Origin: Azadirachta indica
Taxonomy: Eukaryota > Streptophyta > Magnoliopsida > Sapindales > Meliaceae
Assembly: GCA_022749755.1 (NCBI GenBank)
Contig: CM040444.1
Coordinates: 11,450,274 to 11,514,273 of the forward strand
Direction: 5' to 3'
DNA length: 64,000 nt
Shown: positions 12,100 through 24,354 of the stretch, piece after piece
How the letters are laid out: every line of letters starts with the position of its first letter
Numbering within the stretch: the first letter of the stretch is position 1
Made by a program: the position numbers and the translations under genes
The notes under the pieces: model-generated
Databases searched by the model: none
What the model was told of the DNA's origin: nothing
The model's input: only the letters and a program-made list of their open reading frames with translations

Positions 12100-13260
12100 T
12101 ATTTGAAAAAAGACATATGCCTCCTAACATTTGGATAAATAGACAAATACCCTCTTAATTTTTATTTCCTTTAGTTAACTATTTAACTTATTATTATTTG
12201 TATCCCTAATCTTTTATATAATAACAATAAAATATATATCTTATTTAATCATAACACTTTACTCCTTATTGTAATATTTTTCATAATATATTTTTTTAAC
12301 TATAACAATTTAATCCCTATTTAATTTCTTTTCACAATATACTTAAGAGTAAATAAATTTTTTAATTTGTTATTTTAATAAAAATTTTTAAAAAATAAAA
12401 TTATTAAAAAAGTTCAAATAATAAGTTAAGTCACATTCATATGCTAAAATATTTTTAACCATCTTTACTTTTATAATAATAATAATTTAATATTTAATTA
12501 TTAAAAAAATTTAATTGAAATATTTTTTTAACGTTTTATTTTTACATGTAATATATTTATTTAAAAATTATGTTATATTCATTATATTTTTTTAAAAATA
12601 AATGAAAATATAAATAAAAAATATAAGCAATAAATACATATATTATATATATTACAAATAAAAATAATCAAATTTTTTATTTTTTTTAATTAAAATTAAA
12701 TTATATTGATTAATAAGAATATAAAATATATCTAATTACGAATTGTATTAACAAATGATACTATTTTTTTTTTACTTTTTTATTTATATTTTTATGATTT
12801 TTCTCAAAAAAATATAAGAAATTTAATATTATCTCTTAAATAAAAATATTAATATAAGAATAAAATGTTAAAATACGTTTCAAATTTTTTTAACAATCAA
12901 ATATCAAATTTATTGCAGAAAAAAAGGTTATAAATATTTAAACATAAGTTTAATCTAATTCATTATTTAAATTTTTTTAACAATATTTTCTTTCCTAAAT
13001 TTTTTATTGAAATAAAAAATTAAAAAATTTTTAGTTTTAAGTATATTGTGAAAAAAATATTAAATATGAAATTAAATTATTATAGTTAAAGAAAGTATAT
13101 TGTGAAAAATATTAAAATAGGAATTAAAGTGTTATGATTAAATAAACTATACAAATATATTGTTATTATATAAAAGATTAGAGACACAAGTATTAATAAG
13201 TTAAGTGGCCATCTAACGAAAATAATAATTAACGAAAATAATAAGTTAAGTTAGTGGTAC
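12100..13260. mobile_element. Second long foldback element, ~1.1 kb
   Basis: The left arm 'cttattattatttgtatccc' (about 12187) mirrors 'gagacacaagtattaataag' (about 13181). The block 'aatcttttatataataacaa' mirrors 'ttgttattatataaaagatt', and 'cacaatatacttaa' mirrors 'ttaagtatattgtg', so the arms extend to near the centre at about 12660. The right arm carries extra local duplications, for example 'aacgaaaataataa' twice near 13216 and 13233. There is no coding capacity. The AT-rich sequence weakens boundary placement, and the left edge may reach the 'gggatagtgacatacc' at about 12048. Confidence 0.6.
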
Positions 13261-13862
13261 ATGGTATATGTTATTAGTCTCATAAAATTAGCCGAAGTAG
13301 TTATGGACGCCACTTAATTTATCCATCACCCCGAATAGGTAAAGAAAATTTAAAATGATTTCAATTATGTCACTTCATTTCGAAACATCACCCTAAATAA
13401 GTAAGAGAAATTTAAAATAATTTTGACTATGCCGATGCTCCTTACCTGTTTTTTTTTTTTTTAAAAAAAAGAGAAGTATACGTCCGCATGAATTTATTTT
13501 CTTTCTACTTTTGTAAACATGTGTGACAAAGATATGAGATTTCCCAAAAGACCAACTCAATACAATAACTAGTCCTAACCAAGATTGCATTATAGCCCAT
13601 TGTGCATGAGACAAAGACAATAATTCAATTAAGACTGTAAATTCCAACCAAATATATTGTCAATCACACACTTGATGACTTGAAACTACAACACCAAAAG
13701 TTTCCAACAAGCACGAAAATGATCAGAGAAAGGCAAATTGATCAAATAGATCAAATCAAACTGGAAAAAGAAGCTTACATCAAAAGGAAAAGATCCAATA
13801 TGAATACTATGTTCTTTACAGAAAGTATATAAATAAATACAAGAAAGCTACCTAATCAAATT
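13261..13862. other. Gene-free flank downstream of ROH1-like gene
   Basis: No element or gene was recognised between the foldback and the 3' region of the ROH1-like gene. A short tandem pair, 'cgccacttaatttatccatcaccccgaa' type, recurs with changes at about 13308-13400. Confidence 0.4.
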
Positions 13863-13868
13863 TTTATT
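13863..13868 (-). terminator. Candidate poly(A) signal of ROH1-like gene
   Basis: Reads AATAAA on the minus strand about 115 bp past the stop codon of the ROH1-like gene. Placement is by motif and distance only. Confidence 0.4.
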
Positions 13869-13980
13869 GTTGCCCACCATCTTCAATTACTCTCCCTGCT
13901 TGCAAAATGGCTGGCATTGTATATAATCACACTGTCGCAAATTTGTACATTTGATGCTCACTGGCAAGTTACTTCTTCAA

Positions 13981-15153
13981 TTACTCATTTCCTCTACCCA
14001 AGAATTCAAGACCTTCAGTTCGCATGTTCATGATCTTGCGGAAAACTTCCCTCACATGACGTTCCAGTGGATCCAATCCATTCTTCAAGGCTTCACAAAC
14101 CTGCCTTAACTCCTGCATTCCCTGTTCAACTTCTGTTTTCTGCTCCTCTGGCAAAGGAAGCTGAGCCAATTCCAACAAGTCTGTCAATTGGCGAGCGCAT
14201 CTGTCAATGAGATTAATTTCCTTTAACAACCCATTTGAGTTGCGTCGTTCTCGCTTCTTGGATTCCTCTATAATTCGCTCGTGAAGCGAGAGAAGTGGAA
14301 CACCCCATGAGAATTGCCGAGGGATTGAAAAATGAACATTTAGGCCTCTATCCTGACAAGGGATTGCAGCAACAACAGTCCACAATACAAACATGAGTAT
14401 GGAACTCATTGCAAAAATAGGGACTGCAAGCCCATTTGTAGCTGCAATCTCATTTCCACGAGGTGGTGCCAAATTGTTAGCTATTGATTGGAGTTGCTTC
14501 GCAGCTGACCAAGATCGAGAAACACTCCATGAGAGAGAACGAGAATGCCCTGGCTGGCGATGATGGCTATCTTTACTTGTATTATGGCGCCCAAAGGACC
14601 GATTACGGTGTGAGAAAACTGACCCAGAATCCTTCTCATCAAGCATCGTGAGTGCCAAATCCATCAAAGCTTTTCTTGCTCGACGGAACTGGCCTTCACC
14701 AATTGTCCTATGTTGAGAATCCAAGGCACATTTGACAATCTCCAAATGCTTTTGCCACAGACGGATCTTTTCGATTCCATCACGAGCTGCATTGAATATA
14801 TCAAGTGCCTTCAAACTCCTTTCAAAGAATTCAGCAACAGAGCGATCTAAAGGGGGTTTTGACACTAGTTCTTTCTTTTTGAACAAGATAGCCCTGAATT
14901 CCTCCTGGCAGCAAACAAATGTGTCTAAAAGCTTTTGTATCCATGCAATAGAGAGCAATTCATCATCACCTACCGCTGAGAGGTCATGAAAACACTCTCC
15001 AATCAGTCTATGAAAGGATTCAAGTTCCAACTCTCCCGCACCGGACTCTTGATTCCCTTCTACGGAATGAACCTGCTCACGCCTGATACTCCAAATTGAA
15101 CGACCAAAAGGGTGAAAGGGTGAGGAAGAACCCTGATTATCCGTAGAGGGCAT
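13981..15153 (-). CDS. ROH1: ROH1/BYPASS-like protein (DUF793 family)
   Basis: A single uninterrupted coding exon of 390 codons plus stop. The first ATG (15151-15153) gives [10 protein letters not shown]. The open frame extends 87 nt further upstream but without an ATG, so this start is chosen. The protein has an N-terminal SIRREQV segment (residues 22-28), a helical middle, a basic Ser/Arg-rich stretch (about 181-220), one hydrophobic segment (242-265) that could anchor it in a membrane, and a coiled-coil-like C-terminus ending in GRGNE. The order and wording match the plant ROH1/BPS1 (DUF793) family. Arabidopsis ROH1 interacts with EXO70 exocyst subunits and affects seed-coat mucilage deposition; that role here is inferred from family membership. 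The frame shows no lesions. Confidence 0.88.
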   Translation of the reverse strand: MPSTDNQGSSSPFHPFGRSIWSIRREQVHSVEGNQESGAGELELESFHRLIGECFHDLSAVGDDELLSIAWIQKLLDTFVCCQEEFRAILFKKKELVSKPPLDRSVAEFFERSLKALDIFNAARDGIEKIRLWQKHLEIVKCALDSQHRTIGEGQFRRARKALMDLALTMLDEKDSGSVFSHRNRSFGRHNTSKDSHHRQPGHSRSLSWSVSRSWSAAKQLQSIANNLAPPRGNEIAATNGLAVPIFAMSSILMFVLWTVVAAIPCQDRGLNVHFSIPRQFSWGVPLLSLHERIIEESKKRERRNSNGLLKEINLIDRCARQLTDLLELAQLPLPEEQKTEVEQGMQELRQVCEALKNGLDPLERHVREVFRKIMNMRTEGLEFLGRGNE

Positions 15154-15960
15154 TGTGGCAACTCTCAAGCAAACCTTGTCAGTATACTCAGGAATGGACA
15201 AGGGAATTGCAAAATCAACAAAACCCCTTTTACACTTCAAATAAGATTCAACTAAGATATCAACCTAAAACAACTTCTTCAAGAATCCATAAAACCCACC
15301 TTCAGTTTTATAAGATACATCAATCCAAATCCCTAATCAGCACACTCTCCAGGCCTACAAAGATCAAAACCAAATACTCCCAAAACCTGTAACTGAAATC
15401 TCAGAACAATTATCAGATATCCAGAATTTTAAGTAACTATCCAAAATAAAAGCCACCAAATTATAATTGCACCAATCCCTAAATCCACCAATTTCCAATA
15501 TCCAACAATAATCAAACCAAATGCATCATTTAATAACCCAAAACCCAGATATCTCAGAAAAATGCAAAAAACGCAACTCTAATCATCTACCCAAATCTTC
15601 AAATACACAAATATTTAAAACCCAGCCAACATAATTAGAATTTCATCCAAAACACCAAAATCTACAAACTTCTCAATACCCAGATCCAAACTTCTCAATA
15701 ATCAAACGGCTACAAAAGTACCATTGAGCTGAGACAATAAATTACAGAGAAACAAAGTTGAGAAATGAATACCAAAAATTAAACGAACATATACTGATAC
15801 GTATAGAGAAAGAAACACCTAGCCAAATGCTTAAAGGAGAGATTTTACGTTACTTAAATAGCCAAACGCAGAGAGAAGCAATAATAAAAACGGTGGATCT
15901 TGATACCCTCGGCGGAGGACCTGCCAGCCCCTCGCTTTGGTAGACCCCTAAGTTCCAAGA
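15154..15960 (-). promoter_or_regulatory. 5' leader and promoter region of ROH1-like gene
   Basis: Between the ATG and about 15960 there is no other gene. On the minus strand a TATA-like CTATTTAAG lies at about 15854-15862. The sequence just 5' of the ATG could end an intron in the 5' UTR (a pyrimidine-poor CAAG before GTTTGCTTGAG), but no donor/acceptor pair is convincing. The transcription start is not fixed. Confidence 0.35.
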
Positions 15961-18900
15961 CCTGAAAAAATGTGAACGCTTTAAAAATTAATATTAACAT
16001 TAGACAAATAAATAAACAAATAAAGGGAAATTCATTCGTCTTAAGACAGACTTTCCTTATTTATGATTAGTGTCTTTTTCTTGCAAAACCTAAAACCTAT
16101 ATGTATGTTATGTTTTGTAGCCGCTGTATTTTAAGATAGGTAACGTTTGTTTTTTAACTAAAATTACAAAAAAATTTAAAATTTAAATAAGTCTAATATA
16201 TTTGTTATTTTAAATTTAAATAAATCTAACATATTTATATTTTTAATTGAATAAAAGTATTATGATGTTTGAGACGTGATTGTTTTTAACTTATGTTAAA
16301 CTTTTAATTTAGTACTTAATATTTATATATATCAATAATTTAATATATCAATTTCAAATTTTTTATTTTTATACGTTTAAGGTAAAATAATAAATATATC
16401 AATCACATTCACATTTTAATTAAATTTTTATTTTCATACTTTTAAGGTAAAATAACAAACATATCTATTAAATTTAAATTTTAATCAAATTCATATTTTA
16501 ACCGTGTTCATAATCCAAATAAAAAAATAAATGCTACTTAAATATTTGAATTTGAATAATAAATTTATTCTTTTCTAAATATTAAATGATTTTGTTAACT
16601 ATAAATCAATACTTTTTATTTATATAAATATTAAATGATTTTTTTAACTATAAATCAATACTTTTTATTTATACATAAATAAATAAATTAAACATATTTT
16701 TTATGAAAATAAATTCAGTTATATTATTCAGACTTTTTAATACAATAAACAATAAAAAAATTGACTTTTTATTTAATAGAAAAATGTCTTAAAATTGAAC
16801 ATTAGATTACAAAACAAAGATACTTGATTGCTCAATATATGAAAAACTCAAATTAGCATTAACTATCATAAACTCTATTGTCAAAAAGTCAAAATAGTAT
16901 TAATTATTACAAGTTTTACTATTAAAAACTTAAATTTTGAATTTGTTTTAATAGAACAAATACAATTTTTTTTAATTTTTAAAATTTTCTTTTCCTTGTC
17001 AATCAAATCATAACAAAAATATATTAGAAAAAATTTTAACATTAAAAATTTTCTTTCAGCTAATGAAAAGGCTAAATCAAATGGACTCTAAATTCTTCTT
17101 TTTAGTTTTCATTAAATTGTATGGATTAAAATGTTAAGTTTGAGAAAATTATGTTCTAATTTATATTTCATTAAATTTTAGAGACAAAAATATTATTAAA
17201 GTACTAAAATTTATGACTAACACTTTAATATAAGTTTAAATTATGGTATAATAAATTAGGGAAATGTGAATACTTTATTTTATTTGTTTATTATACAAAT
17301 AGTTTTAGTTTATTGCCCCCACGTCCATCTATTTTTGTTGGCATATTTGCCCGTAGCGGTTCCCTATCGCATTTTTGTTTGCCACGTGATATTGTCTTCT
17401 AGATTTTCCATTTTTTTATTATTTTTTAGTAATAAGTGATAAAATCATATATTTTAAAACTTTAAATGTCTCTCTCCTTATTATTGTCCCAATAATCATA
17501 TTAATTTATTTCACGATTTTTACTTTTATTTTTGTTTTTTTATTCAAAAGGGAAATCAAAGATTCACAACCTTTTTAATAAAAAATTAAAAATAAATAAT
17601 AATAACTATTATTATTTAATAAGTCATTGTTGTTTTTTTATTAATTTTATATATGGAAGGACAAAAGTAAAATTTATAACTTAAGAATTAATATAATAAG
17701 ATAGATTGTAATAGAACTTATTTAATAAAAAATAATCAAATATATTATTGTTTAATAAAAATTTAAAAATTGGGTGTGTAATATAATGAGACTTGATTAT
17801 AATACACTATGTATTTCGTCCATTTTTTTTAATAACATAAAATTTGAAATATACTACCGAAAAGTTTAACTCAAAAATTTCAACATGTAACGTAAAATTT
17901 TAAAAAAAAATTGTATACGAAATGTTATATTAATATATTATAGTCAATTTCAAAAGAGTAAAATAGATTATGAGCCAAATATCATCATATATATATATAT
18001 ATATATATTTATAAGGTTTTAGATGGTAGTGAAAAACTCCACTCACGTAATTCCAAACTTTTGTCCTCTATTGTTATTCAAATTTGAAATGTGCAAAAAG
18101 TATCGTACGTGTCCCAAATTATCCGAATTATATTAAAAAAATAACAACAACAAATAAAAATTAATATAAAATTGTAGACATGAAGTTAAAGTCTTAGTAA
18201 ATATATATTAGTGAGAAATTTGTTTTGGGCATGAAATAGTTGCCATACGGAATTACTTATTCTTATTAATGATATATCTCTATATCTACCTTCATGTTTG
18301 CTACCAATAGCTATATTTGCATGTAATAACATTTTATGAAATTGAGGATAATGTTTATTTTTTCCCTTTATTATTTCTCTCCAACTAGCCCACCTTCAAA
18401 GAAGATCAAAAGGAATTAGCTAGCTAGGGTCATGAATTTTGATGTCTCACCACATTTTGAGAGAGAGATATTTTACAAAATTCCATTCTAATTTGATTAG
18501 CACTAATAATTATTTCTAATAATAAACTTACTTCGCTAACCACTTTTTAGTGGGAATTGTTGCTGCTCTTATTTTGCAAATAAAGGGTAAGAGTTCAAAT
18601 CCTCTTAAATATAAAGTCAAGACCAATTTTTTTACTAAAAAGTAAAGGTAAATTTTATTGAATTAAATGCATATCTTTATAGGTGGCATCAAATTAAATT
18701 TGATCAAAACTCTCAATTTTTGATAAATTTTTTATATAATACTGATAAATTGTATATAATTTGTAACATTAAAAAAAAATAAACTTCCACTATTTTGATC
18801 ATTTATTATCGTTGAACTTATCTCTAGACTTCCTGCTAAACTAGTTTCTTATGAGATGTTAGTCTAACCACTTTCCAATTGACTAAACATATCCCCAAAA

Positions 18901-19013
18901 AAATTCTAAAGGATAATAAAGTAAGCCTAAGAATTCTTCTATAAGGGCCAAGCCTAATGGGAAAATTCCTTTAATTATTTTACTAGGCCCATTAGCAGAT
19001 AAAAGTGTGTGCA
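15961..19013. other. Long gene-free AT-rich region with element remnants
   Basis: No coding sequence was recognised. A dinucleotide (AT)n run lies at about 17984-18008. The block around 16980-17085 ('caatcaaatcat...', 'cagctaatgaaaaggctaaa') resembles the right end of the MITE at 48827-49246, suggesting a decayed relative. Near 18586 'gagttcaaatcctc' resembles a tRNA B-box but no full tRNA fold was found. Confidence 0.45.
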
Positions 19014-19015
19014 AT

Positions 19016-19945
19016 TCCTTAATTATTTTCAATTAGAAGAAAGAGAAAGAAGAGAAAAAAGAGAACTTTTTCTACACCTAAATAAATTCACTAGTTGATA
19101 TCACCTTACAAAATTTGGTATCAAAAATTATCGTAAGCTTGTTATTTTAGTTGAATAAGAGCAATGTTTTTGACAATTCTCTTTGTATAAAAAAGACAAA
19201 GGACAACAAGTTGATGAAGCATCCTTAACCTAATTTAGTAAAAAATAGCCAAAAAAAACTTTGAGACTTTGCTATCCTACATATATTTTTAATTGGATAA
19301 AAATATTAACCTTTCTATTAGTCATAAGCAACAAATTAGGACTCTGGTTATTACATTATACAAAATTAATTTTTTCTTATGAAAGAAGATTTTCTATCAT
19401 CGTCTATTTTAGTATTTGGGGCCACTTCTAAAGGTTGGTAAAATAGTTGAATTAAATTGAGCCGAACTGAATTGATCCATTCCTTAATTATTTTCAATTA
19501 GAAGAAAGAGAAAGAAGAGAAAAAAGAGAACTTTTTCTACACCTAAATAAATTCACTAGTTGATATCACCTTACAAAATTTGGTATCAAAAATTATCGTA
19601 AGCTTGTTATTTTAGTTGAATAAGAGCAATGTTTTTGACAATTCTCTTTGTATAAAAAAGACAAAGGACAACAAGTTGATGAAGCATCCTTAACCTAATT
19701 TAGTAAAAAATAGCCAAAAAAAACTTTGAGACTTTGCTATCCTACATATATTTTTAATTGGATAAAAATATTAACCTTTCTATTAGTCATAAGCAACAAA
19801 TTAGGACTCTGGTTATTACATTATACAAAATTAATTTTTTCTTATGAAAGAAGATTTTCTATCATCGTCTATTTTAGTATTTGGGGCCACTTCTAAAGGT
19901 TGGTAAAATAGTTGAATTAAATTGAGCCGAACTGAATTGATCCAT
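19016..19945. repeat. Tandem duplication of a 465-bp unit, copies apparently identical
   Basis: Copy 1 (about 19016-19480) and copy 2 (about 19481-19945) are offset by exactly 465 bp and I see no difference between them by eye. The junction shares only a few bases (ATT/CATT). Each copy contains 'aatttggtatcaaaa', which resembles the primer-binding site following a copia LTR end ('ttacaaaa'), so the unit may be a remnant of an LTR/leader junction. The lack of divergence implies a very recent duplication or an assembly artefact. Confidence 0.85.
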
Positions 19946-20001
19946 TGGTATATATATTTGTTTTTATTTTTTAAAAAATTGATCAATTTAGTTAAAATTT
20001 T

Positions 20002-20006
20002 AGTTC
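20002..20006. repeat. Target-site duplication AGTTC, left
   Basis: The five bases AGTTC directly precede the left LTR. The same AGTTC follows the right LTR at 33185-33189, which fixes the outer borders of the gypsy element. Confidence 0.85.
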
Positions 20007-20253
20007 TTATAGAACCCTACTAAGTTAAAGGGAAAAAAGAGCAGAAAATAGAAAATATAAAACAAAAAGGAAGGAAGAAAGGAAGCTTGTTAGGGTAAAG
20101 CTTATTATTATTCCACTCACATAAATAATCTTTTATATGAATGTAATAATAAATCTCCTAATCTAATTCAAACACATATAATCTAATCAAAGCCCAAGTG
20201 CAATAAGCAATAAAATATATAACTCGAATAGTAAAAGAACAAAAGGTCTAACA
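20007..20253 (-). repeat. 3' LTR of outer gypsy element
   Basis: On the minus strand it starts TGTTAGACC and ends GGTTCTATAA. It aligns along its whole length with 32939-33184; the inner 'aataataaatctcctaatct' block is identical in both. The terminal TG...CA is partly mutated at the left edge (TTATAG instead of TGATAG). Confidence 0.88.
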
Positions 20254-20370
20254 TCTACCCCCAAATGAAGACAGCTTGACCTCAAGCTAGAAAATTAGGA
20301 AAGTGAGCAAGGGGTCGTGGTATTCCTCCCAGGTAGCTTCCTCTAAGATTGTCCTTGCCATTAAACCATT
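20254..20370 (-). pseudogene. Chromodomain-like C-terminus and polypurine tract of outer gypsy
   Basis: On the minus strand 20290-20350 reads EATWEEYHDPLLTF, the end of the chromodomain found at the C-terminus of chromovirus integrases. After a stop comes the purine-rich TTTGGGGGTAGA (about 20254-20265) immediately before the LTR, the expected plus-strand primer. Confidence 0.7.
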
Positions 20371-21667
20371 AACTTAGTAATAGCTTGATTGCGTCCCTTA
20401 AACATGCCACAATCTAGAATTGCCAAAGTTGCCATAACCAAACAACAAAATCAGAAGAGTTTGGTAAATGTTGAGAAGAGGGTATATGAGCTCCCAACTT
20501 TTGTTTTAAGCAGGAAACAAGGAAAACATGAACTTTACTTTCTATTGGCAAGTCTAACTTATATGCAATAGTTCCAATGTGAGAGAGTATTCAATATAGC
20601 CCATCAAATCTAGGAGATAACTTGTGGGTGGTTGTAAGATTAAGAGTGGATTGTCTATAAGGTTGTATATAAAGATATACCTATTCAACTTCAGCAAACT
20701 CTCGTGTAGCTCGATTTTTATTATCAAAGAACTTCATTTAAGATTGAGCAGTAGATAAATTGTCTTTTAGGAAAAGTTAAATGACATTTTGTTCTTGTAG
20801 TACCAAATCAACGACATGCATATTAGTAGTGCCAAGAAAGTAAGAATTAATTTGGGGTAGTGGCTTCAAATAGTGTCATTTTGATGGCTGATTGGTATGT
20901 CATGTTATACTACCATTTAGCCCAAGGCAACCATTTAGTCCAAGTGGCTGGTAGGTGTTCAACAAAACATCACAAGTATTTTTCTAAGGAATAGTTAACC
21001 ATTTCGGTTTAGCCATCAGATTGTGGATAATAAGCTGAACTAGAACACAAAAGCTACCTTGTAGTTGAAAAAAATTTCTCCCAAAATTGACAAAGGAAGA
21101 TGGAATCACAATCATTAACAATGGTGTGTGACATTCCATGTAACTTGGCTACATTGTGCATAAAAACCTCAACAACACAAGCAGCTATATAGGGACGTGA
21201 TAACACACTGAAGTGGACAAATTTGGATGGATGGTCTTCCACTACCAAAATATTTGTTTTCTCTACAAAAAGAGAGAGGCGTTCAATGACATCCATGGAA
21301 ATATCTTCCCAAACAGTTAAAGGAATGACAAAGGTTGGAGTAATCCGAGAGGATGTACAATTTCAGCCTTGTTGCGTTGGCACACATCACATTCGGCAAC
21401 AAGTAATTTGACAGCTCATTTTAATCCCTTCTAGTAGAAGCTTATGGCTACTTGTTTATAGGTACAAAGGAACTCAAAATGGCTTCCAGTAGGAGAATTA
21501 TGAAATTCCTGTAAAATTTGCTGACACCAAGAAGATAAGGAGGAAACAACAATGCAACCTTTGTATCGTAATATGGTGCCATCATATATGTAATTAGGAA
21601 TAAGTTGAGATAATTTTAATCGAGTAATGAGAAGTGAGAGATCTAGATCTATATTATATTCTTGCAC
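20371..21667 (-). pseudogene. Outer gypsy integrase remnant
   Basis: The zinc-binding region (21431-21667) reads DGTILRYKGCIVV followed by LQEFHNSPTGSH. The catalytic core (21054-21330) reads DISMDVIERLS, with ILVVEDHPSKFVHF where VVVDRLSKY is usual, and LHGMSHTIVNDCDSIFL. Stops separate the pieces. Downstream toward 20371 the frame is too decayed to follow. Confidence 0.82.
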
Positions 21668-21794
21668 AATATTACAATGTTAGAAAATACTAAAGAAAAG
21701 ATTGCATGCATACTAGTATCCTTTAGTTGTTGTGACAAAGCATCTGCAGCTGAATTTTCAATTCCTTTCTAATAAAAAATTTTATAATCAAAGC

Positions 21795-22079
21795 CTAAGA
21801 GTTTAGACAACCATAATTATTGTTCTGGAGAGGAAATGTGTTGGTCATAGAAGTACTTAAGGCTACGATGGTCAGTAATAATTGTGAAGTGGTGACTAGT
21901 AAGGTAGGGATGCCACTTTGTATAGCAAAAATAATAGCTAGCATCTCCTTGCTGTATGTAGACATTCCTAAATGTTTCCTTGATAACGCCTTACTAAGAT
22001 AAGCCAATGAGCGGCCTTCTTGCATTAACACAGCACTTAGCCCTTGCCCTGAAGCATCACATTCATTTTTGGCAAAATG
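21795..22079 (-). pseudogene. Outer gypsy RNase H remnant
   Basis: Reads FAKNECDASGQGLSAVLMQE then SLAYLSKALS and STYSKEMLAI, the hallmark of gypsy RNase H. Its upstream part ends abruptly at about 22080, where the nested element begins. The preceding residues (TLPN) are found 8.6 kb away at 30690-30700, which proves the interruption. Confidence 0.88.
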
Positions 22080-22091
22080 AGAGGCGCGATA

Positions 22092-23347
22092 GCGCCAATC
22101 TTGGCACAACTGCTCGTTCATGTGATTGTGTACTTAACATTTTTTTTTTCTCCCCTTCATTTTTTTTGTTTTGAACTGCCTTCTTTGTTAAACAAAAAAC
22201 CCCACCTTTTTCATCTTTTTCTTTTCCTTCAAACACAAACCTTCACTACTTCACAAATCTAAACAAAAATTCATATTCTAACCATTCCTAAATCAAACAC
22301 AAACTCTCTTTCAAGCACTTTTGCTCTACATTTTCTCAACCTTCTAACTTTAAACCCAAAAACATAAAACTCACAATCAACACAATACAATTCAATTTTT
22401 TTCAAGAAACATCAATTTGAGACAACCCAATCAAATTCAAGCAAGCCCTTGTTCTTCCATTACAAGTATGTCTCTTAAAACCATTCCAAATTGTTAATTT
22501 GATGAAAATAATCAATTTGGGTATTTTGAGATTATTTGGTAGAATTTGGAGTTGGGTGCTGTTTTTGTTGCAAATATTCGGTGAATTGACTTGTGAAAAT
22601 TGTTAGTATTGTTTTTGTTATTGTTTTTTATTAAAGTGTGAATGGTGTTGGAGAAATTGATTGTAGTATTCAATGAGTAGTTTTGGAATTATGCACACCT
22701 TATTTGAAATGCCTCAAAGGAAAAATTGTGGGAAATGTATGGTTTTGGCATGGGGAAGTGAAGGGTAAATGGTGATAATTGAAGTAAGAGAAAATGAGTT
22801 TCATGTGTTTGCTTGAATAAAATTGATGTACCCACAACCAATTTTCATAAGTCAGTTTACCAAATATTTAGAGCAAAAACAACACCCAACTTTAAATTCT
22901 ACCAAATAATCTTAAAATAACCAAATTGATTATTTTCATCAAATTAATAATTTGGAATGGTTTTAAGAGACTTACTTGTAATGGAAGAACAAGGGCTTGC
23001 TTGGATTTGGTTGGGTTGTCTCAAATTGATGTTTCTTGAAAATGATTGAATTACATTGTGTTGGTTATGGGTTTTGTATTGTTGGGTTTAAAGTTGGAAG
23101 GTTAAGAAAATGTAGAGCAAATGTGCTTGAAAGAGAGTTTGTGTTTGATTTGGGAATGGTTAGAGTATGAACTTTTGGTTTAGATTTGTGAAGTGAAGGT
23201 TTGTGTTTGAAGGAAAAGAAAGAGATGAAAGGAGGTGGCCTATTTTGTTTAACAAAGGAGGGAGGTCAAAACAAAAAATATGGAAGTGAGAAAAAAAAAA
23301 TTTTAAGTATGCAATCACATAGGTGCATGGCTGCTCCAAGATTGGCG
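22092..23347. repeat. Large inverted repeat, ~510-bp arms with 235-bp spacer
   Basis: The left arm (22092-22602) begins GCGCCAATCTTGG and the right arm (22838-23347) ends CCAAGATTGGCG. Colinear matches run the whole way: 'ccttcaaacacaaacc' against 'ggtttgtgtttgaagg', 'caagcaagcccttgttcttc' against 'gaagaacaagggcttgcttg', and 'ggtagaattt' against 'aaattctacc'. The spacer 22603-22837 is unique. The right arm is continuous with the 3' region of the nested gypsy element, so the left arm looks like a reversed copy of it. The short frames at 22077-22262 (+) and 23160-23447 (-) are the same sequence read from the two arms. Confidence 0.85.
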
Positions 23348-24354
23348 TTACCATGCTTCTTATTCTGCCACGGAGCACATGAGGTACGCTCTGCTGGAGC
23401 GTAGCCGTGCACTCCTTCCTGCCTCTGAGTGTGCTAATAAGTGCCAAAGTTGCCCGCTTAACTCTGCCTCCAATGCTTCAACACCAAAACTAAATTTCAT
23501 GTATCCAAAATACTCTAAATTCTTTTTGTTCTTTAGCCAAAATTCATGCTCCAAGAATAATTTCACACCTACAACCACAAATAACACAAAATTAAAATTT
23601 AACTTACAATAAAAACATTAAAATTACTTTAATTACTCAAAAATTAAAAATTAAAATTAAATTAAATTAAAAGAGGAAAGGATTAAAAATCTTGGGTTGC
23701 CTTCCAAGTAGCGCTTAGTTTTACGTCCCTAGCTGAACTTGGCCATAAGTTGATTAAGTAGGTTTCTTAAATGCAATGTTTGAGATCTTTCGTTCTTCGT
23801 TACCTAAATAATGCTTAAGTCTTTGTTCATTGACGCAAAATAACCTACTGTCATCTCTTTGTCATCTCTTTGTAATTCAATAGTGCCAAATGGAAAAACT
23901 TTATTGATTAAGAACGACCCTGACCACCTTGATCTTAGTTTTCCTGGAAAAAGTTTCAATTTAGAATCGAACAAAAGCACTTGCTCTCCTTCCTTGAGTT
24001 CTCACCTCAAGATTCGATTGTCATGCCACCTTTTTGTCTTCTTCTTATAAATTTAAGTATTCTCAAAAGAATTATTCCTGAACTCTTCCATCTTATTCAA
24101 TTGAAGCAATCTTTTCTCTCTCGAAGCTTTTATACCAAAATTTAATGCTTTTACAGCCCAATATGCTTTGTGTTCAAGTTTGACTGCAAGATAACATGCT
24201 TTTTTGAACACTAACTTGTACGGTGATATTTCAATAGGAGTTTTAAATGTTGTACTGTTGGCTCATAATGCATCGTTAAACTTTTTTGATCAATCTCTTC
24301 TTTAATTGTTTATGGTCTTCTTAAGAATTTTCTTTAATTCTTTGCTTAAGATCT
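23348..24354 (-). pseudogene. Nested gypsy integrase C-terminus and 3' region
   Basis: On the minus strand around 23870-23960 the frame reads WSGSFLINKVFPFGTIELQ, typical of the end of Athila-type integrase, and near 23700 KRYLEGNP, the usual polyprotein end. A 12-bp tandem duplication ('catctctttgt') at about 23851-23872 shifts the frame. Between 23348 and 23640 the sequence has several GC-richer words such as 'gctctgctggagcgtagcc' and no recognised protein. Confidence 0.7.

Noticed and set aside
14732..14989. 85-codon plus-strand frame inside the ROH1-like gene
   Set aside because: Antisense shadow of the ROH1-like coding exon.
18530..18620. tRNA- or SINE-like B-box 'gagttcaaatcctc'
   Set aside because: A T-arm-like hairpin is possible, but no acceptor stem, D-arm or A-box could be placed.
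22077..23447. Short hydrophobic frames in both arms (22077-22262 + and 23160-23447 -)
   Set aside because: The same sequence read from both arms of the inverted repeat, with no known domain.
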